From contig JBEWZL010000257.1 of assembly GCA_045837725.1 (NCBI GenBank), positions 288,572-352,571 of the forward strand: a DNA stretch of 64,000 nucleotides, in the 5' to 3' direction. This document shows, in pieces, positions 48,178 to 59,460 of the stretch (position 1 is its first letter; each line of letters starts with the position of its first letter). The position numbers and the translations under genes were made by a program. Under the pieces are notes generated by a model, which saw only the letters and a list, made by a program, of their open reading frames with translations, searched no databases and was not told the origin of the DNA. The DNA comes from Vermamoeba vermiformis (Eukaryota; Tubulinea; Echinamoebida).

Positions 48178-49866
48178 TTATTTTTGTCCCTTTCCTTTTT
48201 TCTTCGCTTTCTTCAAAAAGTTGGCGAAGTCTTTTGCTGTACAAGCTGTTTTTAAGAACGGATGCTTCAATAAGCTCGCGGCTGATGGTCGCGATGATGG
48301 ATTCTTTTCCAAGCATTGATTCAAGAAGTTTAATAGACTCGGCGACCACTTTTGACTGTCTGGAATGTGCGTGTGTAGGACAATGCCGTTCTTTGCAATC
48401 TCTTTGATAGTTTCCTCAGGTGGCATGTGCGCGAGTGGCGGTTCTCCCTGTGAATAGGGTTAATATCGGTCACACATTAGGTATATGTACATGCCTGCAT
48501 CAGCTCTATACACAGTACACCTAAGCTCCAAATATCTGTTTTCCAATCGTAATTGCCTGCGACTAAATCGAGTTGTTAGTTCGTGTCTAACACGTGCAAC
48601 TGCAGCTACTTACTGCACTCAGGACTCATCCAATATGCAGATCCGACCCTATGGTGCATGTTATTAAAATGTCTAAGTAGAATATAGCTTACTTTGCGTC
48701 TGATCTGGTCTTTCTGTTCGCTGTCAACTGACACGCCAAGCCAAAGTCCGCTAGTTTGATTTCACCGTTCTCACCCACAAGAACGTTGTCGCTCTTAATG
48801 TCTCGGTGAATACAGTGCATGTTGTGAATGTAGTTGAGTGCGTTTAACTGAGAAGGTTGTTAGTATGCCACGACGTGTTCGTGCTCGTGCACTTACTAAT
48901 TGCTCAAGAATGTATGCGATCTCTGGCTCACCCATCTTTTGATTGATTTCATAGTCGAGTAAGTTGGCCAGTGCACTGTTTGTTTGTTAGTCCAGATCCT
49001 ATCAAGCAGAATTGTAGATCTTACCCGTAAGCCATGTACTCCATTGTGAGCCACAGCTGATTATTTAAATAGAATGTATCGAAGTAATCGATGATATTTG
49101 GGTGTTTGATAAATCTTAGCAGTGAAATCTCTCGCCGTAGTCCTTCGAGTGCTGGATCGTCCAAATCCACTACGAGCATTAGTTTGGGTCGATAGTAGCA
49201 CCTCTGCATTACCTTGCATCTTTTTAATAGCGACGTCGCGTGCTTTGAATCGATCTCGTGCGTAATATACTTGACCGTACGAGCCCGCGCCAATCACGCG
49301 TTGGTCCGTGTAGATCTCTTCAGGGTTATCCTTGTTCAACAGTTCGTCCATTGCCAATACTGAAATTGAGCATTAATAACGCTATAAGGTACACTACTAG
49401 TTAATAGTAACGTACTTTTCTCGCTGGTAGGTAAATTTGAAGTTGAAATTCGATAAGCAGACTCGAGTTCGTTCAATTGCTCGGCCATGTCTTCTGGTAA
49501 GCCTGCGTATCCGTTTGAAGTGAAATCAACGTGCACTGTTATGAATGTAAGATGAGCTTTAGATAGAATTTAAATTTTTAGTGACCTGCCAAAACAGATT
49601 TCACAACTAAAATAAATTTTATTATTTAATGGAACCAAAATTCGCTAGTTGAATATAAGTATTCGATTTATGACATCGGATAATTAGATTAAATTAAATT
49701 TACCTCGCTTTTCTACATTGAACGGCTTGCTTAATTCAATATTGTCAAACTCGTAGCTGGACGAGGTTTTCTTTGATGAGGACGAGCCTCTTTTTTTCGA
49801 CTTTTTTAGGGGCGTTTCGTCTTTGACTCGCTTGCCGCTTGGGCTGTCTGTCACATCTTGGCTCAT
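48178..49866 (-). CDS. PAK-type Ser/Thr kinase with CRIB domain
   Basis: Nine exons: 49866-49704, 49535-49416, 49359-49213, 49169-49025, 48975-48897, 48847-48693, 48648-48614, 48556-48495, 48447-48178; 391 residues. A Lys/Ser-rich start leads to a CRIB motif for Rac/Cdc42 (PFNVEKRVHVDF, GYAGLPE), then the STE20/PAK kinase domain: [18 protein letters not shown] (ATP lysine), [15 protein letters not shown] and GSAYWMSPE. The activation segment keeps the PAK TKRSD-like region as RKTRSD. The intron after ELMQ has a GC donor (GCATGT) because the frame to GEPPLAHM needs it. Short for a PAK. Acts in Rho-GTPase signalling to actin. Confidence 0.9.
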
Positions 49867-50486
49867 TTTCGGGATTTAATTTCTCTCAATTCTTCTGCTT
49901 GTTCTTTCGCAAGTGAGAGGTCGTAAATAAATATAAATAAATAATTATACTATAATACAAGTTCAGAGGCGCGAGTAATTCCAAAAACTCGCAGACAGCT
50001 AACCCGCAAATCTGCTTGAAACTACAATGGATTGCGCCAGAAATTTGAGTGCTATACTCGAGTAATAGCAACGTGTTGCAACTGAAGAACTACAACGATT
50101 AATTTGGTTGAGTCTGGGCGGGCTGGAATTTTGTCCGAGTAAAATCGACGCCGGAAAAATCCTCTGTTGTTGCGCTTAAGTTGCTAAATTGCCACAACAG
50201 GCCATGTAATTATAGAGTCATATGGATATTGTAAAATAAGTAAGACAAGTGTCGAGGTAAGCCGAATTAAAATTACGAATTGGTGTTCACAAATGGATTA
50301 GCAACTTGCGACCTGCAATTGGGCTAAATAATGTATACAATAATTCAGAAAAATATTTAATATTTTTTATACGGCATTAAATTACCTATATTCGCAATTG
50401 TAGTTTCAGATCTAATCTACTACAAGAAAATTCTTGTCGTGATTAGAGCTGTATTTTTAACGAATTGTTTATCGAATTCAGAATAA
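49867..50486. other. Divergent intergenic region, 0.6 kb
   Basis: Shared upstream region of the PAK gene (minus) and the Pro-rich gene (plus). AT-rich, nothing recognised. Confidence 0.6.
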
Positions 50487-52697
50487 ATGGATTTGAATAA
50501 TTTGACGCCAGAACAACAACAGCAAGTTGTTCTGCTCTTGCAACAAATCCAAGGACAAGCTTCCAATACTAACGCAGCCGAAAATTTAGCCTCGGCTATG
50601 CAGGTATTGTTTATAGAGACGTAATATCATAATATTACAATTCTCTAATGGGATTTATTGAATTAGCAACAAGCATCCACGACGCTCGTTGAAAACATTA
50701 AAATCTTAGCAGTGCTCAAACTGCTGAGTGCGCGCGTGCAACAACAACCGAGTCACGTCGCGCAAGACCAACCATTTGTCGAGGGATCACAAGGATTTGG
50801 TTCTAATAACAACGCAGCGCCTGTTGGTGACTCGTCGGTGTTGCTGCAGCAGATCTTGGAGCTGAAACAGCAAATGATCAACAGTACGCATCGGTCCATT
50901 AATACAACACTCTAAATATGGCTCTCGTTGACATTTTATTCTTGCTTCAGATCCAAACGACGAAGGTTTTGGATTGCAAGGACAGCCCCCGCCACAGCAC
51001 GACGAGCACGAGTACTATCCAAACAACAACAGGCACGATAACGGCAATTATCGGCGCGAACACAATAGTCCGCCACGGTGGCACAGGGACAGTAGGGGAG
51101 ACAGGGATCGCGAGTACAGTAGGGACCACAGTCCACCACGTCGTGAACGAAGTCCTCCGCACCATGGCTCGGCATCGGGTCGCCAAAGACCGCCCAAATG
51201 GGTGCGCGAACAACAGAAATCAGCGCCAGCAGCTGGCACGATACCGACACAGCCACCGCCCATTGGTCAAGGTGCTGTCTTCACAGCGCAAAACCCAACG
51301 GATATTTTGGCCTCGTATTTGACTGACGAGGACGTGGTCATTCCAAAGTTCAGTTTGATGCAGCCTGTGATCACTGGCACTAGCAATAGCAATAATAACA
51401 CCACGCCTAAACGTGCGAGACCAGTTCCAGCACAAGACACGCCGCCACAGGCAGTCAATCCACCACCCATCAACAGACCTAAGTCAGATCTGCCTAAGAG
51501 CGATGTGTTGGTAACACCAGCACCGAATCCGAGTCCAGTTAAAGTGACCAATGGCCCACCGCCAATGCCTGGCACAGTACCGCCAAAACTTGCTCCTAAG
51601 AAAATGCCGTCATCGCCAGTCAAAGGCCCAGTACCACTCAGCAGTAGCGGCAAATTGCCACCGCCTGCACGGAAAGGCCCGCCATTGAACTCACCTGGCG
51701 CGCAAAAGCCAGCCAAAGTGTCGCTCGAGGGCGTTCCACCGCCTTATCCGCCTCCAAAATTCCCCCCAAACAACCACTGCACACCACTCCGACACATTTG
51801 AATCCTTCTCATTCACAGCCACAACCAATGCCACCCAAACAATACGCCCCTAAAGTCGGTTCAAATCCACCGCCACGAACGACATTCCCGCCAAAACAAC
51901 CCCATTCGTACCCGCAGTCCAAACCTTACCAGCCACCCTCACACGCACCAAAGCAATCGCACCATGTACAGCACCCACCTTACGCACAGCCCCAACATTA
52001 CCAGCCACCAATCCAACATCCACCCACACAGCCTGCAGCTCAGCCTTATTATCAACATCCACCGCCACAAGTCCCTAATGCAGCACCAACTATTAGCCCC
52101 GCTGCAAATGGCCAGGGTCGCGATCTGTTTCAAGAAGCGACAGTTGAGGACTTGCAACAAGTGCACCAGTTCTTGACTGAGGTGCTGGAAATTCAACAAG
52201 AGGCTGCCAAGGACAAGTCGCGTGCAGCCGTTCAACGCGCGCCCACTCAGCCTGGCAAGCCCGCGCAACAAGTGGGACCTGCACTGCCACCGCAGGCCAG
52301 CAGTTACGCGCCTCCGCAAGTCAAACAACCACCGCTGCTCACTAAACGACCCGCGCCGAGTGTTGAAACACCAGTCGCGTTCAAGAAGCACAAGACCGAT
52401 CATTATCCACCCACTGCTGCTCCCAAACACGCTGCAGCTGCTTACCCGCCCAAGGCACAGCCAATGCCCGTCGCGCCCGTGGCCCCACAAGCAGTGCCAC
52501 CACAGCCCATGCCATACCCCGCAGCGTACCCTGCAGGTTATCAATATCCGTATCCGTACCCTGCTTACGATTACAGCGCCTATCAGTACTACTACGGCGC
52601 TGCTTATCCACCGCCAGGAGTTGCCCCGACAGCAGCGGCGAGTTATCCGCCACCGGGGTATTATCCTGCCGTACCGCCTGGCTACCCGAAGAAATAA
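50487..52697 (+). CDS. Pro/Gln-rich, SR-like nuclear protein, one frame break
   Basis: Exons 50487-50603, 50667-50883 and 50951-52697. Starts MDLNNLTPEQQQQVVLLLQQ, a short helical region; then an RS/RD-rich stretch (RDSRGDRDREYSRDHSPPRR), a conserved-looking block (PTDILASYLTDEDVVIPKF), long Pro-rich stretches, a helical island (EATVEDLQQVHQFLTEVLE) and a Tyr/Pro/Ala-rich end (GYYPAVPPGYPKK). The layout fits an RNA-processing or transcription cofactor. The reading frame changes at a run of six C (51762-51767); a seven-C run would keep one frame, so a sequencing indel is likely. Confidence 0.75.
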
Positions 52698-52783
52698 CTG
52701 TAAATAAACACCTGTTAATTGAAAAGGTTTTTTATTCGCGTACAAAATACAAGTGAAATAAGTTACAGTAGTGAGAATTAGTG

Positions 52784-55041
52784 TTAAATTCTGATTTGAG
52801 GAATCAACGAGCCAATGTCATCGATGTCGTCCAAATTAGGCATGTCAGGATTGGGCACATTGTCCTCTTGACCAAAATTGTACAACTTGACGGGCTCTGG
52901 CGCTGGTTGCACGGGTTGAGGTTGCGGCTGTGGTTGTTGGGGTTGTTGTTGCACGGGCATGTATTGCTGCTGTTGCGTGGGTGTTGAAGGGGCCATGGTT
53001 TGAATGGGCTGGGGTTGTGGCGGGATGATTTGTTGCGGCGGTGTTGCGAGCACTGTTGGCTGCTTTGGTGTGCCGTACGGTGAGCCGTTGGGGACGCCTG
53101 ATGAATAAGGAGAGTGGTTGTACTGTTGCGAGGTATAAGGTGAGCCGTTGTTGGGCACACCTGATGCATAGGGCGAGTAGTTGTTGGACATGGTGTTGCG
53201 CTGCGAGTTGTTGATGTTGCCGGTGAATCCCTGCATCACCACTGTGTCGCTCGTGTCGCGGAATCGTTTCACTTGAATGTTCTCGCCAAATGCGCGTTGA
53301 ATGAGTGCAACAACGCCGTCAAATATCGCGTCCATGTCGTTTTTAATGTCCACAACGTCTGACACGTACGCGTCATCTCCTGCAAACATTTTGGCATTTT
53401 TGCCACTCTCGCGCATTTGATCTGCGAGACTAGGCATTTCACGCGCCCTATAAACGCATTAGTTACTTGAAATAACAAAGTCGTTTGAGTGTTTGTCCGG
53501 CACGTACTTGGCAATGACAGCGCTGGCCAGCTGCGAGTCACTGATCATCGAAGCAACATTGGCGCACGTGCTCACGAATTCTTCAGCGGCTTTACCAACC
53601 TTCTTGCCGAGCTCAACACGAGTGTCGACATCAGGGGCTTCTAAAAAGCGACCGACCTGCAGTGACACGTGTCAAACTCTGTCAACGATAAAAACCATTC
53701 TTGTGCACGTACCTCCAGGACTACTGATTCAATCGCGTTTGAAATTTCTTTAGTTTGTTTTGGCGTCTCAAGATGTATCAGCTTGTCAATTTCATCGAGT
53801 GCGATTTTGATTGTCTGATCCAGCGCCGCTTCGTTGGCAGTACCTAATCAACAATATTGGGATTAATACAACACTAGTATAATTGAAGTTATTACCTTTT
53901 CCGAATGTAGCTAGCTTTCCCACGGACTCGCGCAAACTCGAGACTCCTTTTTTGAGCTCGTCTTGGATGCTTTTGTCGAATGCGTTCTGCGCAGCCACGA
54001 GGCAATCTCCGGCCAATCTCACGCCCAAAGCACCGGCAGTGTTGTTCTCACTCGCAATCTGAACGCGAGATTAGTATACCATATTTGGTAATTGTACCGT
54101 ACTGTCGCAAAGTGCTGTACTGACCTCATTAATTAAATCTTTTTTAGCCTTTTCCGCGAGTGATTTAGTGATAGCCGTGACTTTAATAACGTTCTGCAAT
54201 ATTTTCTTGGTAATTGTCACCACGTCGTGTCTGTAGCCGTCGACTGCGGAATATTTGCCGCTAAAATTAAAAATTAAAATCGTTGCAGCGTGTTTTGTAC
54301 TAACAGAGTATATTTGATGAATACAAACGATTGAATAATTAATCATGACTAAGCACTTACCGTCCTTCCCATTTATCGCGAGATTTGTGCAGCTCGCTCA
54401 AACTTTCAATTGCTCGCATCCACTCTTTCATATCTCGTTCATCTTCGGAATAAATAAGGTACGTGCGTTCAGATGTTACCACTTGAAAGCAATTTTTTTT
54501 CTGAATAACGGTTGATTAATTTCAAATTAAAATCGAATTTTCTTTTACTCGATCTGAGGCAATTTCTGCCGTCACGACTAGAACTATTATGATTCATTTA
54601 AATGTCGACAATATTAAAATTAATAAATATGATTACCTTGACTTCTGGACCGGCTTTTTCGACGGCATTAATTTTGCTGAACAAGATGCAGCCCTTGGAA
54701 ACCATGTCCTTGCGAGTTGCGAAGTAGTACATTAAGTTATCTTGCAATATAAACCACCTATCATAATAACGTCAATAAATAAATATAACTTGCTAGCGCT
54801 ATTTTAATTGATCCAGATGAAATTTTAAATTGGGAATGCGAATGTAATGCAATTAATCGTACAAAAAATCGATGCATAATTTGTACACGCATATTTTGAT
54901 GTCGATAGATTTAACTAACGCGTGGTATAAAAATTGTTAATGACGCGCAGATGTGGTTGACACTTACCTCTTTTTCCAGGTCTTATTTCGGCCCCCGACC
55001 TTAGTGAGGTAGCCCTCTTTAATCATACCGAACGAGCTCAT
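52784..55041 (-). CDS. PH-domain protein with helical core and Pro/Gln-rich tail
   Basis: Eight exons: 55041-54968, 54757-54637, 54500-54361, 54260-54125, 54058-53896, 53843-53713, 53656-53508, 53447-52784; 525 residues. A PH domain fills about 5-105 (KEGYLTKVGGRNKTWKKRWF, ending with the invariant Trp in DMKEWMRAIES). A helical region of about 230 residues follows (DVVTITKKILQNVIKVTAITK), then a long Asn/Pro/Gln-rich tail ending DIDDIGSLIPQIRI. The helical part recalls vinculin/talin-like bundles but I cannot assign it. Expected to bind phosphoinositides and act as an adaptor near the cortex. Confidence 0.82.
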
Positions 55042-55755
55042 CTTGCTGCTCCTTCAGTTGTGTTTGGATCGAAAGTGTCAAAACTGAAAACTGCAGTTTG
55101 ACAAGTTGTTGGCTCGAGATTGCGAGATTATAGCAAAATACTTGTTCGATTGAAGCAAGTAACGAGAAACAACAGCTCAAGCTAGTCTAATCACACGTGT
55201 AATTGTAAACAAACCCGGTTATATCGGATTCGATTAGATTTGAGTCTCGATTATAATAGAGAAGCTCCGAGTACTTTACTCGAAGAATATAAGATTCATA
55301 ATTAATATCGTCCATTCGATGCATCGCCAAAAATCCATCTTCCAAGCAATTTGGTTGTTTAGTTCTTCCTACGAACACGCCGCTTAACAATTGCACCACT
55401 CGTGCGCTATTTATACAGAAGAGATGTAATATGGTACGTATTGAAGATATTGAACTACGGTGGCAATAAGAGTTGCCGTTTTGCTTCGGATCCACTTCAA
55501 TTAATTAATTTCAAGTAATATTTCTAATTGGCTTTCTTTAGCCGAGAAAATACTTATATCAAGTTATAACGTAATAATTATACGGCAAATTATTTGGAAT
55601 TTTTGATACGAGAGAAAAATTGGTCAGGCCTTACAGACCTCTCCTTTGTATCTCTATTCGATTTAATTATAATAGTAATACGCGTATTTACACTTCTTAA
55701 AGGCAGTTCGTCGATTTGATTGCGCAATGCTGTTGTTTCAATTTTCCGAAGAGCA
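55042..55755. other. Intergenic region, 0.7 kb
   Basis: A minus-strand frame of 102 codons (55495-55187) has no recognised domain and an awkward composition; not called. Otherwise AT-rich spacer. Confidence 0.5.
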
Positions 55756-56386
55756 CTACGCAGATTTGCCCTTGAAAGTGCGCTTGGTGTCGTGTATTAA
55801 ATAAGAGAACATAATAATCGTCACTGCAAAGCACACAGCGGCAAAAAACACCTGCGCGATCCACACGGGCACTTGACTGGCGACGAGTGCGACGACAATC
55901 ACGAGCAGAATGAAGTTGACGATGTGGCTGAGGAGTGATAAGCCCGCGCCTAGTGTACGTATTAATATAATAACGTATGAGTATTGGGTACTTGTTTAAA
56001 GTGAATTGTTTTGAAAAGAACATCGTTGTGAAATTTTGGAATCAATGTGACATATTTTTAATTGTTGATCCGTCAAATCTTGCTGTTTCACAATATTTCG
56101 TTATGTTATATAATACGAAAATATAAGCGTTTTTTTGCATTTGATTGGAATTGGTCGGATCTGCAATTAATTAAAAGTTGCGATACCTACCGATGATGCC
56201 AATGACTAATACAGGCTTGTTTAATATAGCTCCACCAACTACGCCAAATATGCTCACTATGATTTGAAATGCGCTGACTGCAATGCCGACTGGATTATAA
56301 GCCACGCAATCCAAGATGAGTGCCACGATCGAGAAGACTAGCGACGCGATTGATACGACGAATAGTGCTTTGGCTTTAACAGTCAT
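55756..56386 (-). CDS. Small four-helix membrane protein
   Basis: Two exons (56386-56191 and 55949-55756) joined across a 241-bp intron give 129 residues. Four hydrophobic helices: ALFVVSIASLVFSIVALIL, VGIAVSAFQIIVSIFGVVGG, a third around IVNFILLVIVVALVASQV, and a fourth around FFAAVCFAVTIIMFSYLI. The tail is short and basic (TKRTFKGKSA). Tetraspan-like in layout but without the Cys motifs of tetraspanins. Function unknown. Confidence 0.75.
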
Positions 56387-56633
56387 TGTATGGTGCTAGC
56401 TGTGTCTGTGGTGTTGTGGTGATTATATTCGTCAAATCACGAAGTCTCAAGTGTGCGCGTAAGTGATTTTTTGACTTTTCTGCGTTGTCTTCGCGTCGGA
56501 AGTGCGTATTAAAGTAGTTCCTAGGAACTTACCGTTTGATTCGACGCACGACATTCCGCTTCCGTTGTGCATTGTTATTTGAACATAAAACAACTGTCAA
56601 CTTGACACGATCAAATAGATATTGAAATCGAAG

Positions 56634-57240
56634 ATGAAGACATTAATTCAGTTGCTTATCTTGGCTATAGTAGTGTCTGTTTACGCGTAAGTTCGTTCTG
56701 TTCTTCGTTCGATTGAAATCGCATCTCATACTTTCCTAATCTAGACAAGACAATTCAACAATTATTGAAACGCAAACTGGCTTTGTACGAGGATATATTC
56801 AAGGTGAAGTTCGCAATTTTTATGGTAAGCCTATTCTAAACATGGCTACAAAATTTAAAAATTTTAACCTCATCCGTGAAAAGGAATTCCTTACGCCAAG
56901 CCACCCGTAGGCGTTCTTCGCTTCAAGCCCCCTCAAAGGCCCGACAATTGGACAGGAATTTTTGAGGCAAATACACCGGTAAAAATCCACTCATTCCGTG
57001 ATCTTGGATTTGCGTTAATTAATGTTCTTTTAGGGCTTCTCGTGCATGCAGGACAAAACAACATTGGGCCTTAGCGTTAATGTGAGCGAGGATTGTTTGT
57101 ACCTCAACGTACACACGCCACGAAATGCCTCATCTGATTCAAATTTGTCGGTAATGTTTTGGATCTACGGTGGAAGTCTCAAATCCGGCTGGGGAGACCT
57201 CTTTTTAGGGTTAGGGAAAACGGAGAGATCTGGCGGTAAG
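56634..57240 (+). pseudogene. Carboxylesterase (type B), 5' fragment
   Basis: Exons 56634-56686, 56745-56824, 56884-56978 and 57034 to about 57195. Signal peptide, then [23 protein letters not shown], the DNWTG segment, and the family signature [11 protein letters not shown] followed by [13 protein letters not shown], i.e. the start of the oxyanion-hole loop. Only about 130 of the usual ~550 residues are present; the Ser-Glu-His catalytic residues are missing and the frame runs into unrelated, telomere-like sequence. Whether the stub is expressed is unknown. It marks the edge of the repeat-rich right end. Confidence 0.8.
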
Positions 57241-57266
57241 TAGATCTCGTTTGAATAGGGTTAGGG
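57206..57266. repeat. Two interstitial telomere-like motifs
   Basis: TAGGGTTAGGG occurs at 57206-57216 and again at 57256-57266, directly after the carboxylesterase break. TTAGGG is the telomere repeat of many eukaryotes, including some amoebozoans and animals. Confidence 0.7.
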
Positions 57267-57862
57267 ATAATATAATCCCTTAGGTACGTCATGGATCTGG
57301 TGCGGAGCGAACGCGGCGGCAGCCGCGTGAGCGACATATAATTAAACGCACCCAGATTACTGATATTTCTTTTAAATTTTAGGTAAAACGGCCATTATAA
57401 CCGCGATAATAGGCCCGCAATGCTTGAAATTCCTCTCGTCTCAGGAATTTCAATTTGAGCACGCGATCCCGACTGGCGATTTATTTTGCTTGTATCGCCG
57501 AGATTAACACAACGGCACGTAAGTAATGTATATTTATTTAATGTTAAACTCACTGTTATTAATGATTTTATTAGGAAAACGCGTTGAAGCAAGCCACGAA
57601 TCCGTCTCAGGATTTACTCGATAAAGTATACTCAACTCCGTAAACGCGAAACAAGGTAAGCAATCGTTTTAATAAATAATAATCAAGTAATACATTCTAT
57701 TATTTTGATTAATCAGACTAGTAAACTTTGTTTCGAGTCAGATTTAATTACGATCTGACTCAAAATCAACTCGTTTCTTAATTTTAATTAGAAATTCCAT
57801 ATCCTTCTAATTTTGTCAGCTTATTATTAATGTTTACAGTTTATTCATGTTAAATTCGACAG
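57267..57862. other. Unassigned sequence after the gene break
   Basis: Holds a GC-rich patch (about 57300-57340) and, after an acceptor at about 57382, a frame opening GKTAIITAIIGPQC that could be a P-loop fragment but stops within 45 codons. A further exon-like stretch (57575-57640) reads ENALKQATNPSQDLLDKV. No coherent gene could be assembled. Confidence 0.4.
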
Positions 57863-58590
57863 ATGAGTAAAGCAGTCACCCCCGCGAAGCCCAAAAAGCC
57901 GGTAGCAACTGAGAATGTTACTACGTAAGTAATATTAACTTATCGAATACACTCGTTCTTATATTTTATCTTAGTAGTGTCACAGAACGGCCATTTGGTT
58001 GCCAGCAGTGCGTGCGTTGTTTTCCAACCAACGCGAAGTTAAATGCTCATGTCAAAGACTGCCACCCTGCCAACCCTGACGACCTACAGTGCAAACATTG
58101 CAATGGTATCTTTGCGTCAGTCCGATCCAAGAATGACCACACTCAGCGCTGTCCGCAGTTGAAAAAGCAAGTGTGGGTGCCAACAGCGACTATAAACAGC
58201 ACGAAAGTAAACCACCGACATGCGCGTGATGAGAACTCATTGTCAGTGGCTGGAATAAAGATAGTGGACCTATTTCGTGAATATCTGCAAGCTGGCAGCT
58301 CTTCAACATTCATGCTAGGCCGAGGCAAAAAGAATTTAGAAGGTGCGAGTGTTAGCACTTACGCGTATCATCTCCGTGACTACTTGCACTTTCTTGAAGT
58401 AAGTCCTTGTCATTGAATGTATTAATTGTTTATTCTAACAATAATATAGCAATCTGAAACAGAAGAGTTTGACTACATATTGTACTTTCTCAACCCGGTG
58501 ACTATTATATATATACTTAGGCTTAGGCAATTTAAGGGTTATAAGCCTAATCCAGAACTTTTGTACAAAACCCATACAACAGTAAAATAA
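57863..58590 (+). CDS. C2H2 zinc-finger protein with recombinase-like N-terminal domain, probably truncated
   Basis: Exons 57863-57924, 57975-58398 and 58450 onward. A Lys/Pro-rich start is followed by two C2H2-type fingers (CQQCVRCFPTNAKLNAHVKDCH; CKHCNGIFASVRSKNDHTQRC). After a linker comes a helical stretch with IVDLFREYLQAG and VSTYAYHLRDYLHFLE, which looks like the SAM-like core-binding domain that precedes the catalytic domain of tyrosine recombinases (as in Crypton-type DNA transposons). No catalytic R-H-R-Y part is found: exon 3 runs after about 20 codons into a repeat also found at 62.98 kb and stops. The recombinase call is tentative; the zinc fingers are clear. Confidence 0.6.
58505..58555 (+). 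repeat. Direct repeat R1, left copy
   Basis: Sequence around CTTAGGCTTAGGCAATTTAA followed by TTATAAGCCTAA recurs at 62975-63025 in the same orientation, and both are followed by a similar AAAACCC(C)AT segment. The pair flanks the oxygenase-bearing segment. Confidence 0.7.
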
Positions 58591-58658
58591 ATATATATAA
58601 AACTCCAGATTGTTTATTCAAAATTTTACAGTGCATGCTCAATTGAGTAAATTATTCA

Positions 58659-58864
58659 TCACTGGCCTATGGGGGCCATAGTGATACAACCATGAACAAA
58701 CTTGATACAAGGACAATCCATAGCATATTTGCCTGCAAGAACACCTTTACTGAATGATTGAATGAAGTAACCTGTGAAATCATCATACTCTCAATTTGAA
58801 TATTTACATAGGAAAATTGAATGTACATAACTAGACTTTGTATATTCAAAAAAGCTTCACTTAC
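58659..58864 (-). other. Possible last exon and intron of an unknown gene
   Basis: Minus strand: donor AAAT|GTAAGT at 58864, intron down to 58772 ending TTTCACAG, then a frame reading GYFIQSFSKGVLAGKYAMDC and ending in TGA at 58659. The C-x-F-x-H-x-C-I pattern near its end resembles the end of the minus-strand frame at 63.07 kb. No upstream exon assigned. Confidence 0.35.
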
Positions 58865-58880
58865 ATTTTGCAGTCTGGGC

Positions 58881-59090
58881 AGACCGTAGTCCTTGGACTA
58901 CGCTCAAATGGAGAATTCTTGGCTATCTCGTTCCCAGGAAACACCTGGATTGAAGAATTCTCAGTAGACCGTAGTCCTTGGACTACGCTCAAGTCCAGAA
59001 TTCATGGGTGAGTGTTTAGCTGGAAACACAGTGCCTAAATTCCTAGGTGACCGTAGTCCTTGGACTACGCTCAAATGAAGAATTACGGGT
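58881..59090. repeat. Palindrome family P1, three copies, tandem block 1
   Basis: Three copies of GTAGTCCTTGGACTAC (cores 58886-58901, 58971-58986, 59053-59068), each followed by GCTCAA and a GAATTC-type end, about 83 bp apart. Copies are separated by a second hairpin, CCAGGAAACACCTGG (58935-58949). Confidence 0.9.
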
Positions 59091-59192
59091 CTTTGGTTTA
59101 CTTGTAACTCTTTTGTTTTGTAAACAAAGATAAAATATCCAATACTGCAATGACATCTCCCTACACCTTTATGTCAATCAAAAAATTAGTTA

Positions 59193-59227
59193 ATGTATAT
59201 ACATACATTAATTTTGTATATACAAAA
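59193..59227. repeat. AT inverted repeat family P2 (two overlapping hairpins)
   Basis: ATGTATATACAT and TTTTGTATATACAAAA lie within a likely minus-strand intron (59240 down to 59145, donor AAAT|GTAAGC). Confidence 0.65.
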
Positions 59228-59247
59228 GATGGGTGCTTACATTTCAT

Positions 59248-59460
59248 AGTCCGTAGTCCTTGGACTACGCTCAAATGGAGAATTCTTGGCTAACTCGTTC
59301 CCAGGAAACACCTGGATTGCAGAATTCTCAGTAGACCGTAGTCCTTGGACTACGCTCAAGTCCAGAATTCCTGAGTGAGCGTTTCCCAGGAAACACTAGT
59401 TTCAGAATTCCTGGCAGACCGTAGTCCTTGGACTACGCTCGAATGAAGAATTCCCAATAC
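59248..59460. repeat. Palindrome family P1, three copies, tandem block 2
   Basis: Cores at 59253-59268, 59338-59353 and 59421-59436. The block repeats 58.88-59.09 kb at an offset of 367 bp with few changes, so it is a tandem duplication. Confidence 0.9.

Noticed and set aside
51939-52745. 268-codon minus-strand frame opposite the Pro-rich gene
   Set aside because: Arg/Trp/Leu/Cys-rich shadow of Pro/Gln codons.
57383-57520. P-loop-like frame opening GKTAIITAI, as a GTPase or ATPase exon
   Set aside because: No GxxxxGK[ST] spacing when read with the upstream exon, no switch motifs and a stop within 45 codons.
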